From Leptospira stimsonii (GTDB lineage Bacteria; Spirochaetota; Leptospiria; Leptospirales; Leptospiraceae): DNA of 64,000 nucleotides. The notes beneath the pieces were generated by a model. That model was not told where the DNA came from and made no database searches. It saw nothing but the letters and a program-made list of their open reading frames with translations. Position 1 is the first letter of the stretch; each line of letters opens with the position of its first letter. This document shows, piece after piece, positions 43,963-55,263 of the stretch. A program made the position numbers and the translations under genes. The stretch is from assembly GCF_003545875.1 (NCBI RefSeq), contig NZ_QHCS01000001.1, forward strand, positions 62,001 to 126,000, read 5' to 3'.

Positions 43963-45231
43963 ATGAAGAAACAAATTCTAAACTTAGTTTCCCTCTTTTT
44001 TTACTTCCTGATCGTATTTCTTTCCTACGGAATTTTTTCCCAGGCGAAAGCCCCGCAACCGAATCCGGATCAACTGGAAAGAGAGGCCGATGAACTCGAA
44101 GTGAAAGCGGGAAAAGCACAAGATCCGGTAACAAGACAAAGGTTGATTTTGGAGATTCAAAGAAAGAGGACGGACGCGGCCGAACTGAGAAACGCTCTCC
44201 ACGAACAAGAATTGAACAAGACTCCGAAAGGTGCTACTTTTGAAATCGGAGTTCTCTTTCATCAAGCGACTTGGGTTCCGGAATCTTTAGCAAGAAGACA
44301 AAACGTCTCCACAAACGAAACCAACACGTTTCTTTACACTTCGGGTGCATATCGAAATATTAATTCCGTAGCGGCGATCGGCGGCTTTGACGCTCACCTA
44401 ATAAACAACACAGGAAGTTTTTATTCCAGCCCCCAAGGAAATACGAAGACTGCCTATCCGATTCGCTTTTTATATTTAACAGAATCCAAAAAATTTGGAG
44501 TAGAGGCGACTTTCTTAGATTTTAGAATCAATCCGTCTTATTCTTCGGTTAATGTAAATCCGACTCCTGGAAACTTAAATCAATCCTACAGTGTTTACAG
44601 TCCGGAACTTCGAAGAACGGATATCCAACTGAATCTCTTGTATTTTTTTGAGACCGGTTCCGGAACGAGAATCGGCCCCTCTTTAGGAATCCGAAACTTG
44701 GATACCTATTCCAAAGAATATGGAAATTTACCGGGAGGATTGGGCTTTGGAAATTTGGAAGAAAAGGCCGGAGGACTCGGACCACAGATCGGATTTCGAA
44801 TCGTAAAGAAGCTCAATTCCTATTTTCAATTTCACGCAAGCGGCGATTATTTTAAAACGTTGGGAAAATATCATCTGAAAACGAATGGAACGACAAACTA
44901 TAACGGAATTCAGAATTTTCTCGTGATGGAAACCGCCGGCTCGGCTGGGGAAAATCTCGTAAAAAGAACGGGATACCAACTGGATACGGGACTTTCTTTT
45001 TCTAGAACAAGCTGGTTAAAGTTTACGTTTGGTTTTCAATATACGGAGATGCGATCGTCCGTCTCAGGATACAATTACAACGCTTCTCTCTTAATTCCTG
45101 ATGTCGTCAGCGCGACCGCTTTGAATACAATCACCAAACCCGTTGACTTAGCATCGACAAGACCCGCTTTGGAAAAAGAGGTCGTAGATTCTTACTATGG
45201 ATTTTATTTAGGAGTTTCTCTAATCTTATAA
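43963..45231 (+). CDS. Putative outer-membrane protein with coiled-coil start
   Basis: 422 residues. A signal peptide (MKKQILNLVSLFFYFLIVF..., cut near residue 25) is followed by a 60-residue charged coiled coil (DQLEREADELEVKAGKAQ, EIQRKRTDAAELRNALHEQ). The remaining about 330 residues show alternating aromatic strands ending in YYGFYLGVSLIL, with an aromatic-rich strand at the C-terminus as beta-barrel proteins have. This suggests a periplasmic coiled coil plus outer-membrane barrel. No named family is recognised. Single gene, divergent from the CDF gene. Confidence 0.78.
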   Translation: MKKQILNLVSLFFYFLIVFLSYGIFSQAKAPQPNPDQLEREADELEVKAGKAQDPVTRQRLILEIQRKRTDAAELRNALHEQELNKTPKGATFEIGVLFHQATWVPESLARRQNVSTNETNTFLYTSGAYRNINSVAAIGGFDAHLINNTGSFYSSPQGNTKTAYPIRFLYLTESKKFGVEATFLDFRINPSYSSVNVNPTPGNLNQSYSVYSPELRRTDIQLNLLYFFETGSGTRIGPSLGIRNLDTYSKEYGNLPGGLGFGNLEEKAGGLGPQIGFRIVKKLNSYFQFHASGDYFKTLGKYHLKTNGTTNYNGIQNFLVMETAGSAGENLVKRTGYQLDTGLSFSRTSWLKFTFGFQYTEMRSSVSGYNYNASLLIPDVVSATALNTITKPVDLASTRPALEKEVVDSYYGFYLGVSLIL

Positions 45232-45286
45232 GAACGTTTCAGATTCTTAGAAAGAAAAGAAGAAGGAGATTTTCAGTGCAGATCGA

Positions 45287-45301
45287 GGTCGGAACTCCGA
45301 A
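45287..45301 (+). repeat. GGTCGGAACTCCGAA repeat, copy B
   Basis: 15 bases identical to 23530-23544, in the gap between the outer-membrane protein gene and the DUF6580 gene. Confidence 0.5.
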
Positions 45302-45334
45302 CTACACTGAATTCCGATTCAAAAAGAATTCGGA

Positions 45335-45859
45335 TTATTTCACGGGAACAGGAGCCAGTTTCAACCAACCGGCTTTCTCAATCAGAGCAAACGCTCCGAA
45401 AAGAACGGTCGTGTAGAAAAGATCTCCCAACAAACTGTTCGGAAAGAATGGAATTGCCATGATATAGCACTGAGCAAATCCGTTTAGATCCAAAGTATAC
45501 ATTCCAGAAGTCAACCAAACGAAAAAGTTTGTAACCGCAAAGAATGCGACCGATCCGACAAGAGAAGAAAGTACGATTCTTCCCACCGAAGAAGAAGCCC
45601 TCAGTTTCCATCCCATCACTACAAGCAGAAGACACATCCCATAGACAACCGGCATCAGATCATGGAACCCGATGATCATGTCACCAATCAAAAGTGAGAG
45701 AACAGGAAGAACCAAAGAAAGTTTTTTGGAAGCAAAATGAGCTCCTGCAAAAAGAGAGATCGCGAGAATCGGCGAAAAATTAGCCGGATGCGGAAAATAA
45801 CGACCTGCAACCGCGATCAGAATAAGAGAGAAAACAATAAGACTTTTTGAACGTATCAT
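45335..45859 (-). CDS. DUF6580-like integral membrane protein
   Basis: 174 residues with five hydrophobic segments. The VAGRYFPHPANFSPILAISLFAGAHF start, the LLIGDMIIGFHDLMPVVYGMC segment and PFFPNSLLGDLFYTTVLFGA match DUF6580, a small membrane family sometimes near vitamin or metal uptake genes. The function is unknown. It is convergent with the outer-membrane protein gene and divergent from mazG. Confidence 0.82.
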   Translation of the reverse strand: MIRSKSLIVFSLILIAVAGRYFPHPANFSPILAISLFAGAHFASKKLSLVLPVLSLLIGDMIIGFHDLMPVVYGMCLLLVVMGWKLRASSSVGRIVLSSLVGSVAFFAVTNFFVWLTSGMYTLDLNGFAQCYIMAIPFFPNSLLGDLFYTTVLFGAFALIEKAGWLKLAPVPVK

Positions 45860-46008
45860 AGAGCGCCTAGAAAGTATTTTTTATTACTATACTCGTTTTT
45901 TGCAGTTCCCGTCAATCCAATCCCGAACCAAAACCTCCCGAAAAGACGTGCGATTTACGCTCCTTCCAAAAAAATAGGATCATTTCCATTCTGGAATTTT
46001 AGGGGACT

Positions 46009-46827
46009 ATGATGCCATTCAGATCACTGAACGAAGAAATCAGCAAACTTAGAGACGTAACCGCCACACTTCGAGGGGAAAACGGATGTCCCTGGGACAA
46101 AGAACAAGATCATCAAACCTTGGTTCCCTATCTAATCGAAGAATCGCAGGAAGTCATCGAAGCGATTCTTAAAAAAGACGACGAACTCTTAAAGGAAGAG
46201 TTAGGCGATCTTTTGTTTCAGGTAGTATTTCATGCAAGACTCGCGGAAGAAAGAAATGCCTTTGATTTAGCAGACGTAGCGGAACGTGTTGCGGATAAGT
46301 TAATTTTCAGACATCCGCATGTCTTCCGTCCCGAAGAACTCACACTTTCCTCTTCCCAAGAAGTGATAGAAAATTGGGAAAAAATCAAAGATAAAGAAAA
46401 GAAGAAACCAGGTTACTCGTCTATTTTTACTAACATACCGGAAAATTTTTCCTCTCTCTTAAAAGCGGAGAAATATCAAAAGAAGGCCGCAAAGGTTGGA
46501 TTTGACTGGAAAGATATTTCAGATGTAGAAGGAAAAGTCAGAGAGGAAATGGAAGAGTTCTTGGTAGAATACGGTCGGACAAAAGTGGACGGATCCAATC
46601 AGGTTCGAATCGAAGAAGAATTTGGAGATCTCTTATTCAGTCTCGTAAATCTGGGAAGACATTTGGGAATTTCGTCCGAATCCGCGCTAACAAGAACGAA
46701 CGCAAAATTCAAAGCGAGATTTCAATACGTAGAAGAAACGTTACAGAGTCAAGGAAAGGCGCCCTCGGATTCCAATCTCAAAGAAATGGACAAACTTTGG
46801 GACAAAGCCAAAGAATTAAAATTATGA
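46009..46827 (+). CDS. mazG: Nucleoside triphosphate pyrophosphohydrolase MazG
   Basis: 272 residues with two MazG domains, the E. coli-like layout. The N-terminal domain has LRGENGCPWDKEQDHQTLVP, then EESQEVIEAI and EELGDLLFQVVFHARLA with the metal-binding Glu/Asp residues; the C-terminal half repeats VREEMEEFLVEYG and EEEFGDLLFSLVNLGRHLG. MazG hydrolyses (d)NTPs to monophosphate and pyrophosphate and cleans abnormal nucleotides. AGGGG precedes the double ATG. Its TGA overlaps the next gene as ATGA; the three genes 46009-47992 form one operon. Confidence 0.95.
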   Translation: MMPFRSLNEEISKLRDVTATLRGENGCPWDKEQDHQTLVPYLIEESQEVIEAILKKDDELLKEELGDLLFQVVFHARLAEERNAFDLADVAERVADKLIFRHPHVFRPEELTLSSSQEVIENWEKIKDKEKKKPGYSSIFTNIPENFSSLLKAEKYQKKAAKVGFDWKDISDVEGKVREEMEEFLVEYGRTKVDGSNQVRIEEEFGDLLFSLVNLGRHLGISSESALTRTNAKFKARFQYVEETLQSQGKAPSDSNLKEMDKLWDKAKELKL

Positions 46828-47213
46828 ATCAGACGAGTTCATTCGAAAGTAGAATAAAAAAAACGGAGGAGCTTATCTCCCATCTGAACGTTTCTTTTTC
46901 TCTAAAACCGGAATCGGATCCGGAAGAATGGCCGCGTTCTTTTCAAATGTTCGTCCGTGAAAAAAAATATAAAACCGTCTTTTCGATCTTTGGATCGTTT
47001 ACTTTAATTCCCGAAAATATAAACTCCGCACCCTTAGCCTCTCCGATCTATTATCTCAGCCTTGATACCAACGAATCAAATTCACTCTCTTGGACCAAAC
47101 CGAACGGAGAATGGATCGAAGATTCCCAACAGATTCTAAGCGAATTGATCCAATCCATTCAAATATATGAGGACGGACTTTCCGAAATCAATGCAAGTGA
47201 GAATCGTATTTGA
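46824..47213 (+). CDS. Unknown protein between mazG and a tandem receiver
   Basis: 129 residues. The start is ATG at 46824, overlapping the mazG stop as ATGA. No family is recognised. The sequence is soluble: an N-terminal helix (ESRIKKTEELISHLNVSF), a central beta-like part (YKTVFSIFGSFTLIPENINS, IYYLSLDT) and an acidic C-terminal helix (ILSELIQSIQIYEDGLSEI). The stop overlaps the receiver gene as TTGA, so it may act with that regulator, for instance as an input or partner protein, but this rests only on position. Confidence 0.7.
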   Translation: MNQTSSFESRIKKTEELISHLNVSFSLKPESDPEEWPRSFQMFVREKKYKTVFSIFGSFTLIPENINSAPLASPIYYLSLDTNESNSLSWTKPNGEWIEDSQQILSELIQSIQIYEDGLSEINASENRI

Positions 47214-47992
47214 AAGTATTAGTATTAGATTCCGGAGCGACGGTCAGAAAAATCATCTCCTCCTTTTTTCCCGCGGAAGATTTTCAAATCGTGGAGGCGG
47301 CAACCGCAAAAGAAGGTCTTGACCTTGCGTTTCAAGAATCTTTCGATCTGATAACGATCGGGATGGTTCTCCCCGACGCAGACGGCTTTACTGTTTGTAA
47401 AATCATTCGGACAAGCCTAAGAGACAAAATACCGAGCACTTGTAAGAATTCCAAAATTTATCTTATAACCTCGGGCGATATTGAATCAAATCGAGATAAG
47501 GCAAAGAATTTCGGCTTTGACGGAATTTTTCCGAAACCGTCGGGAATCGAGGAATTCAAAGTGGTGATCGAAGAAATCATAGAATTAGCGTACGGTCAAG
47601 TCAGCGCAAATCCTCCCGTTCCCAAAGGAAACAAAAAGATCGTCATCGTGGACGATTCAGAATTGAATCTACTTCTGCTCGGGAAAATTCTAAAAAAGAA
47701 CGGCTTTCAAGTTCAGGCTTTTACGGAAGGAAAAAAAGCTTTGGAATTTCTTTTGTCCTCGAAAGGGGACATTTCAAATATCTTTACCGATTGGATTATG
47801 CCGGATCTTTCCGGAGAGGAATTCGTTGGCGAGGTTCGAAAAGAGAATCGTTTTGATTCCATTCCGATCGCAGTTATCACGGGACTGGAAGAAAACGAAG
47901 GAATCAGTGTTTCAAAACTTCCGAAGAACATTCAGATTCTTCATAAACCTTATTCCGAAAGAAATATTTTAGAATATATTCAAAAAACTTAA
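47210..47992 (+). CDS. Tandem receiver-domain protein, first receiver without phospho-Asp
   Basis: 260 residues with two CheY-like receiver domains. The first (1-120) has LVLDSG in place of the acidic pair and ITIGMVLPDADG, where Gly stands at the phosphorylation site, so it cannot be phosphorylated in the normal way; it still keeps a late Lys (FPKPSG). The second (about 140-260) is complete: IVIVDDSE, FTDWIMPDLSG with the Asp, VITG and HKPYS. No output domain. The start is TTG overlapping the upstream stop as TTGA. No kinase gene is adjacent. Confidence 0.85.
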   Translation: MKVLVLDSGATVRKIISSFFPAEDFQIVEAATAKEGLDLAFQESFDLITIGMVLPDADGFTVCKIIRTSLRDKIPSTCKNSKIYLITSGDIESNRDKAKNFGFDGIFPKPSGIEEFKVVIEEIIELAYGQVSANPPVPKGNKKIVIVDDSELNLLLLGKILKKNGFQVQAFTEGKKALEFLLSSKGDISNIFTDWIMPDLSGEEFVGEVRKENRFDSIPIAVITGLEENEGISVSKLPKNIQILHKPYSERNILEYIQKT

Positions 47993-48657
47993 TTTACTGC
48001 GGGAAATTGAATCTCGCGGATCACGTCCGGATGACAATCCGATCTAAATTCTCCAGAAAACGATTTTAAACCGGAAAACCACTGTCCGTTCTCGTATTGA
48101 AGATCGTTCCAATATAAGAAAAGTGTCGCATCTCCGAATTGATTGTTAAACAAAATTTGCTGAATTTCTCCGGTTTCCAAAGGTTCTTTAAAAAAGGATT
48201 CTCCAGAAAAAGAGAACATCTGAATCTGATATGGCTCGACTCGATAAGGAATTCCTTCTTTTCTTGGATTCGAAGCCTTTAATTTCCAGGTGACAATTTT
48301 GATTTTGGAAACTTCTTCCAGCTTCAACGCTTTAGAATACGTGATATTGCTTTTTTTATGCTTGAACTTGAACTCGTTCGGCGCGTTCTTCCAATAACCT
48401 TCAACTTCCCTTCCATCGCAAAAAATCACTTTGATTTTTTTCTCACCTTTTTCATCCAAACCGCTCCCGGTTTGCTTCCCTGTTTCGCCTCTCGGATTTC
48501 GAGAATCTCCGTTGATCGTCGGTTCGGAAGGTAAAGTTGGTTCTTTAGGAGCTTTTTGTGAAAGGATAGAAAAGGAAAAGAGGAAAAAGATCAAAACTGC
48601 AAAATCCTCGACTCTTCGAAATTCTTTTGATTTTCGGAGAAGGCTTTTGAGTTTCAT
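47989..48657 (-). CDS. Exported protein of unknown function
   Basis: 222 residues. A longer-than-usual basic start (MKLKSLLRKSKEFRR) leads to a hydrophobic signal (FAVLIFFLFSFSIL) and SQKAP, so it is exported or anchored. A Pro/Gly/Lys linker (about 35-75) follows, then a beta-rich domain with VIFCDGREVEGYWKN and RVEPYQIQMFSFSGESFF. No family is recognised. Its stop overlaps the stop of the receiver gene on the other strand by four bases (47989-47992). Confidence 0.72.
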   Translation of the reverse strand: MKLKSLLRKSKEFRRVEDFAVLIFFLFSFSILSQKAPKEPTLPSEPTINGDSRNPRGETGKQTGSGLDEKGEKKIKVIFCDGREVEGYWKNAPNEFKFKHKKSNITYSKALKLEEVSKIKIVTWKLKASNPRKEGIPYRVEPYQIQMFSFSGESFFKEPLETGEIQQILFNNQFGDATLFLYWNDLQYENGQWFSGLKSFSGEFRSDCHPDVIREIQFPAVN

Positions 48658-48670
48658 ATTCTTGAAAGAA

Positions 48671-48695
48671 TTCCCGACCGAAACACGGTCGGGAA
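48671..48695 (-). terminator. Hairpin after icd
   Basis: TTCCCGACCG (48671-48680) pairs perfectly with CGGTCGGGAA (48686-48695) around AAACA. It lies 18 bases beyond the icd stop on the minus strand. The T run is weak (TTCTTTC). Confidence 0.7.
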
Positions 48696-48712
48696 ATCGA
48701 ATTCAAATCAAA

Positions 48713-49921
<1,209 letters not shown>

Positions 49922-49970
49922 TAAAATTTTGCGATGATGCGATAGTGGAATATGATTTTATTTTAAAGTT

Positions 49971-50598
<628 letters not shown>

Positions 50599-50762
50599 CA
50601 GACAACTTCCGAAAGGCGTTCTTCAAAATTTCCTCCGAGGATTTATTCTATTCACCTTTAGAATCCTTCTATCTCGCTTTTTTATACGTTTTTTAGAAAA
50701 AAAACGATTTGAAACTCCGTCCCGAAACTTCCGGGAACCGCTTCTTGCGAAGGGGTAAAAAC

Positions 50763-51173
50763 ATGAAAGAAACAGTCGATTTAGATCGAGGAGAATGGAA
50801 GAAGTTGGTAAGTAGAAAAGAAGAATTCACGAACATCGTATCCGTGTTAAATCAATTCTACGTTGCAAGAACTCCCTACTCTCAATTCAGCAATTCTCAA
50901 AAGCTGAGAATCCAATTGGAGAAAGAAGGATTTAAGAATTTCGAAGCATTCTTAAAAAAATTAGGGGAACACGACTTTCTGATTTATTTAAGGACCGAAG
51001 GAAAATATGAATCTTGGATTCATATCGACGGGATTCAAGAAGAAAGAGATCGTTTCTTGAACGAAGGCACAAAGGATCATCCCGTCTTCGATATCGTCTG
51101 CGTATCCGATCTTTTTGAAAAAGATTGCGTTTTCGCGGAAGAAGAAGAAACGAAAACCTTTTCCACCAAATAA
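50763..51173 (+). CDS. Unknown small protein
   Basis: 136 residues from ATG 50763, preceded by AAGGGG. No known family. It has a helical N-terminus (EWKKLVSRKEEFTNIVSVLN), a middle with FKNFEAFLKKLGEHDFLIYL and an acidic tail (FAEEEETKTFSTK). It is soluble with no signal. The next gene follows 44 bases later and may be co-transcribed. Confidence 0.68.
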   Translation: MKETVDLDRGEWKKLVSRKEEFTNIVSVLNQFYVARTPYSQFSNSQKLRIQLEKEGFKNFEAFLKKLGEHDFLIYLRTEGKYESWIHIDGIQEERDRFLNEGTKDHPVFDIVCVSDLFEKDCVFAEEEETKTFSTK

Positions 51174-51217
51174 GATTCTGCTTGATCATTTTTTTCCCAG
51201 GGTTAAGGATCTTCCGC

Positions 51218-52342
51218 ATGTCGAAGCCATTTCATCTGGGAAAAAGTTTTTTGAAAATTCAGTCTCTTCGTAAGTTTGTAGCATTTTTAATTTTTGCGAA
51301 CTGCGTTCTCTTTCTAGAATCACCCAAGGCGGAAGAAGCCGTCTTTCTCAAAAAAGCCGGTCTGAAAGATTATTCGTTTCAACCATACGGACAGGAAGGC
51401 TATTTCGAAGCCTGGAATTATTCTTTTACCGATGATAAAACTTTTATCTACGCAACTTTTTTGGTCAGCAACCTCGGCCCTGGAACAAGGAACTGCGGAA
51501 TCAGCTTGGTGATTCATACTTTAGGGGAAGGAACTCGATTTATTACGAAAGAATTTTCTTCCAAAGAACTCATCGCAGAGAAAGGGAAATTCAATCTGAA
51601 AATCGAGAGCAATCGAATGGAATTGAATTCGGAAGGAATCGAAATTCAGCAGGAGACCGAGGACATTAAGTTATTCTTATCTTTTAAAACAGGACTCAAA
51701 CAAGGCGCCTCCCTTTCAGGAGGAAAATATCCCGTGAAAGATGCCAACCGATTTGTGCAAGCGGATATCGCCTATTCTTTCCAATCCGCATGGGGTTATT
51801 TGATTCAAGACGGAAAGAAAAAAGAACTCTTAGGTACCGGAGGTTTAGAACATCTCCTTACGAATTATGAAGTCTATAAATACAGCAAAAGATGGGAGCT
51901 TCTTCGTTCCATCAATGGAAAGGATTTTCGATTTTATACCGGGGGTTTTTTAGGAAACGATTCCTTTCCAGGTGGTTATTTCAGAACGATCGCACTTTTG
52001 GATCCAAACGGAAAAAACCTTCTTTCTGGAAAAATCACAAAGTTCGAAGTTCTCGAAACGGCAAAGGAACCATTTTCCGGATACGAACTCCCTCTTAGAG
52101 AAAAGATATATTTTGACGAAGGGTGTTCCGCGGAAATCGTAAGAAAACAGGCCGTCGGGAGCATCAATGTTCTTTCCAATATTTCTTCCGTCCTTCGTTT
52201 TTTTATACGTTTGTTTTTTGCAAAGCCCTATCAAATTTATTCTTTAGCGGATTTACATTTGCATTGTCCCGGAAAAAATTTACCTCCCGGTTTTAATGAA
52301 CCGTTTCAAGGAATTCTTTCTTATTATCTCATCAACCCGTGA
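51218..52342 (+). CDS. Exported protein, possibly lipocalin-like (CrtC/AttH/Svf1-type)
   Basis: About 374 residues. The start is ATG 51218 with AAGGAT before it; the next 25 residues lead into a hydrophobic signal (KFVAFLIFANCVLFLE). The mature part has a start YFEAWNYSFTDDKTFIYATF, NCGISLVIHTLGEG and a late ELPLREKIYFDEG, a pattern that loosely recalls the two-domain lipocalin-like CrtC/AttH/Svf1 group. That is a weak fold guess and no reaction is proposed. A C-terminal hydrophobic stretch (VLRFFIRLFFAKP) is odd for a soluble protein. Confidence 0.65.
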   Translation: MSKPFHLGKSFLKIQSLRKFVAFLIFANCVLFLESPKAEEAVFLKKAGLKDYSFQPYGQEGYFEAWNYSFTDDKTFIYATFLVSNLGPGTRNCGISLVIHTLGEGTRFITKEFSSKELIAEKGKFNLKIESNRMELNSEGIEIQQETEDIKLFLSFKTGLKQGASLSGGKYPVKDANRFVQADIAYSFQSAWGYLIQDGKKKELLGTGGLEHLLTNYEVYKYSKRWELLRSINGKDFRFYTGGFLGNDSFPGGYFRTIALLDPNGKNLLSGKITKFEVLETAKEPFSGYELPLREKIYFDEGCSAEIVRKQAVGSINVLSNISSVLRFFIRLFFAKPYQIYSLADLHLHCPGKNLPPGFNEPFQGILSYYLINP

Positions 52343-52532
52343 TGATGTTTGAAGTCTGCGATAGGACAATTATAAAAAGAATCGGTTCCAACGGAAAAAC
52401 GAACCTGGACTCTGATAAAAAATACTTCGCCTTGTTCGCACCGACCAGGGCGGATTTTTGTATCGAAAAGAAGAAGCGAATGAACTCTGCAACACTTTCG
52501 TATTTTAGAATATTCTCATTCGAAGTAGAAAT

Positions 52533-53288
52533 ATGAAGACAAAATTCAGATTCTTGAGATTATTATTACTTTTTTCTTTGTCCAATTTTGTTTTTTGTCA
52601 CGTTTTTGATTCCGCTCAATGGAACAAAAATTCTTCCGAAAAGGATTGTGTCATTTTGATTCATGGGTTTCTAGGATCGGGTAAACAACTGGAGTCTTTG
52701 GGGAAATTTCTGGATCAAAAAGGGTTCGTAATCATTTTTGCCGATTACCCTTCCAGAAAATATAGAATCGAGGAAGTGGCGGAAAACGATATTCTTCCTT
52801 TGATTCGATCAAACTGCACAAATCCTTCTAGGAAGATTCATTTTGTAACTCATTCAGCCGGTGGAATCGTACTTCGGTATTTTTTATCGAAACATTCGAT
52901 TGGAAATTTAGGAAGAATCGTTTTGTTGGCTCCGCCGAATCACGGAAGCGAAGTGGCGAATTTTTTATGTGGAATCACATTCTTCCGTTGGATTCTCGGT
53001 CCCATTCTTTCCCAATTAAAGGCGGGCCCGAATGAATTTCTTTCGGGCTTGGGAAATCCAAAATTCGAATTCGGGGTGATCACAGGTGATCGGAGTTGGG
53101 ATCCGATTTCTTCAACGCTGATTCCAGGGGAAGATGACGGAAAGGTTTCCGTCATAAGCGCGCGACTTCCGACGATGAAGGATTTTCTTTTGGTTTCAAG
53201 AACCCATACTTTCATTATGGATGCTCCGGAAGTTCAGACGGCGACATTCCAGTTTTTGACCAGAGGCAAATTCGAAAGCAGGGAGTAA
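52533..53288 (+). CDS. Alpha/beta-hydrolase, probable lipase (lipoprotein)
   Basis: 251 residues. A signal ends in FVFC (Cys22), a lipobox, so it may be a membrane-anchored lipoprotein. The hydrolase fold shows LIHGFLGSG for the oxyanion hole (about 43-51), THSAGG around the nucleophile Ser, PGEDDGKVSV with the acid residue near 211 and SRTHTFIM with the catalytic His. The length and THSAGG form resemble bacterial triacylglycerol lipases and PGAP1-like esterases. The substrate is likely a lipid ester. Single gene. Confidence 0.88.
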   Translation: MKTKFRFLRLLLLFSLSNFVFCHVFDSAQWNKNSSEKDCVILIHGFLGSGKQLESLGKFLDQKGFVIIFADYPSRKYRIEEVAENDILPLIRSNCTNPSRKIHFVTHSAGGIVLRYFLSKHSIGNLGRIVLLAPPNHGSEVANFLCGITFFRWILGPILSQLKAGPNEFLSGLGNPKFEFGVITGDRSWDPISSTLIPGEDDGKVSVISARLPTMKDFLLVSRTHTFIMDAPEVQTATFQFLTRGKFESRE

Positions 53289-53289
53289 A

Positions 53290-53332
53290 AATCGTAAAAA
53301 GAAAAATCACGAAACTTTGCCTTTTTACGATT
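53290..53332. terminator. Hairpin between the lipase gene and lnt
   Basis: AATCGTAAAAAG (53290-53301) pairs perfectly with CTTTTTACGATT (53321-53332) around a 19-base loop, directly after the lipase stop. It is the likely terminator. Confidence 0.6.
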
Positions 53333-53475
53333 CGCAAAAAAACGTCCGCCTCTTCGCCTACGGTTCGTCTTCGCAAAAGGAATCTTCGAACAGAATCTGA
53401 TTCAAGTTTCGGAAACGTTAGTCACGCTTTCTTTTTAATTTCAGAAAAGTTCAAATGAAAGGAGGACTTTTTCTT

Positions 53476-55263
53476 TTAGACTTTCTTTCCTTTTCGAATT
53501 CCGATCAGGAGATTCAAATAATAAATTCCCGTGAGAAAGAGCATCAACCAAGGAATCAAATTTCCGTATTGCGTATAAAACGTTGGGGGAGAATCGATCA
53601 CGTCGATGGTTTCGGAAAGAGATTCGGCGGTCATGAGGCCGGTTTTTTTGCCGCCCACGAATCGACCGAGATGATCTATGTTCGCAGAGATTCCGGAGTT
53701 CGTGGATCGAACCATCCATCTTCGAAGTTCGATAGAACGAAGTCTTCCCAACTCCATGTGTTGATCGCTTTCGGTCGTCGTTCCGTACCATTTGTCATTC
53801 GTAAGATTGACGATAAATTCCGGATTTCCTGCCGTTCTAAATTCTCTCACAAACTCAGGAAGAATCACTTCGTAACAAATCAACGGTAGAAATTTTCCGG
53901 CTTCCTGAACGTCCGTCTTTGCCGGCTCGTAGTAGGAGCGGACCGCTTCGTGGTTTAGATTCTCCGTATCCAACCATCCAAGGTGAAGACCTTTCGGAGA
54001 TTTCTCTTTTTCCGCGGGCGTATAATAACGGATGAGATTGTGATTTAAACCGGGTTCGAATCTTCCGGTCTGCTGACTCAACTCGTAGAGAAAATCGAAC
54101 GGCATATATTCTCCGAACATAAGAAGAAACTTTTTTTGATAAGAATCTCTTCTATCTCCGTTCGGATCATAAAGAACGTTGTTGTTATAATACCTTAGAT
54201 TTTTCGCTCCGGGAATTCCTTTGTAACCCGCGTCGATTTCGTTAAAGAATACGTTGGCCTTGTATTTGTTCGCAAGAAGAAACATCAAGGAATCGAAACG
54301 ATGCCAATACAATCTTCTTGCAACCGTCGTCACTGGAGTGTTGTGAGCGGAGAAAAACGGAACGCCTGCTTCCGGAAGCACGATCAGATCCGGTTTACCA
54401 CCCATTCTTGCGACTCCTTCGTCCGCAAGTTTTTCGATCCGAGCCATGAGCGCTTCGATGGATTCTTTTACTTCCCTTCCGTCGCGGAAACTCAAAGGCG
54501 CGTCCGGCTGAATCACGAGCACTTTTACGGATTTGGAAGGTTTTACGCTTTCCCATTTTTTATAAAGAACCGCTCCGGAAATTACAAAACTCAGAAGAAG
54601 GATCGATGGTAAGGCTACAAAACGAAGATACTGGTTTCTTTTTTCTTTCGAGTTAAGAATTTCTTTCCAATGCCAAGGATTGGATTGAAAAAGAGTGTAA
54701 GACACAACAAAGACGAGAAAGCTCAAACCGTAGACGCCGGTGATCTCGACATTTTGGGCGAGAATGATATTTCCTGCGGCAAGATTTCCCCAATACCACG
54801 GAAATAACTGTGGACCGACCAATTCGGAAAGAAGTCCGCAAAAACCAGCGACCCAAACCGAATGACGACCGATCTTTCCGGAAAGAAAGGAAAAACTCAT
54901 CATAAAAAGCGGGAACTTTAAACTAAACAAGAGTCCTGCAAATAGAAGAATCAGCACTGCGATCACATAGGGAAAGTTTCCGAACGTTATCGCCATATGA
55001 ATGATCCAATGAAAAGAAATCGCGTAGAAGACGACGCCGATGATCAATCCTTGATAGAATAATTTTTTATACTTACCCTGATATTTCAGGCTCAGCCAAA
55101 AAAGACCGAAGGGGGCAATCCAAACAAAATGGCTTAAAGAAATCGGAGCAAACGCTAAGAATGAAAAAATACCGGTCCAGAAATAACAGAAAAGGTTGAA
55201 CCAGACTGTCTTCTGAAATTGCTGAAAACGATGGTGAAAATTATCCATGGATAAAACGTTCAT
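53476..55263 (-). CDS. lnt: Apolipoprotein N-acyltransferase
   Basis: 595 residues. Lnt adds the third acyl chain to the N-terminal Cys of lipoproteins in the inner membrane, a central step in a cell rich in lipoproteins. Several N-terminal membrane helices (to about 230) are followed by a nitrilase-like domain with the catalytic triad: Glu in VLPEAGVPFF, Lys in YQKKFLLMFGEY and Cys in LICYEVILP. A last membrane helix precedes the C-terminus. The start is uncertain among TTG 55287, ATG 55263 and ATG 55248; AAAAAGGAG touches the second. Longer than the E. coli enzyme by about 80 residues. Confidence 0.94.
   Translation of the reverse strand: MNVLSMDNFHHRFQQFQKTVWFNLFCYFWTGIFSFLAFAPISLSHFVWIAPFGLFWLSLKYQGKYKKLFYQGLIIGVVFYAISFHWIIHMAITFGNFPYVIAVLILLFAGLLFSLKFPLFMMSFSFLSGKIGRHSVWVAGFCGLLSELVGPQLFPWYWGNLAAGNIILAQNVEITGVYGLSFLVFVVSYTLFQSNPWHWKEILNSKEKRNQYLRFVALPSILLLSFVISGAVLYKKWESVKPSKSVKVLVIQPDAPLSFRDGREVKESIEALMARIEKLADEGVARMGGKPDLIVLPEAGVPFFSAHNTPVTTVARRLYWHRFDSLMFLLANKYKANVFFNEIDAGYKGIPGAKNLRYYNNNVLYDPNGDRRDSYQKKFLLMFGEYMPFDFLYELSQQTGRFEPGLNHNLIRYYTPAEKEKSPKGLHLGWLDTENLNHEAVRSYYEPAKTDVQEAGKFLPLICYEVILPEFVREFRTAGNPEFIVNLTNDKWYGTTTESDQHMELGRLRSIELRRWMVRSTNSGISANIDHLGRFVGGKKTGLMTAESLSETIDVIDSPPTFYTQYGNLIPWLMLFLTGIYYLNLLIGIRKGKKV

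Noticed and set aside
47989..47992. Four-base overlap of convergent stops as a regulatory device
   Set aside because: Such overlaps of stop codons on opposite strands are common by chance in compact genomes.
52339..52536. 65-residue ORF between the exported protein and lipase genes
   Set aside because: It overlaps both neighbours, has no clear domain and no ribosome site.
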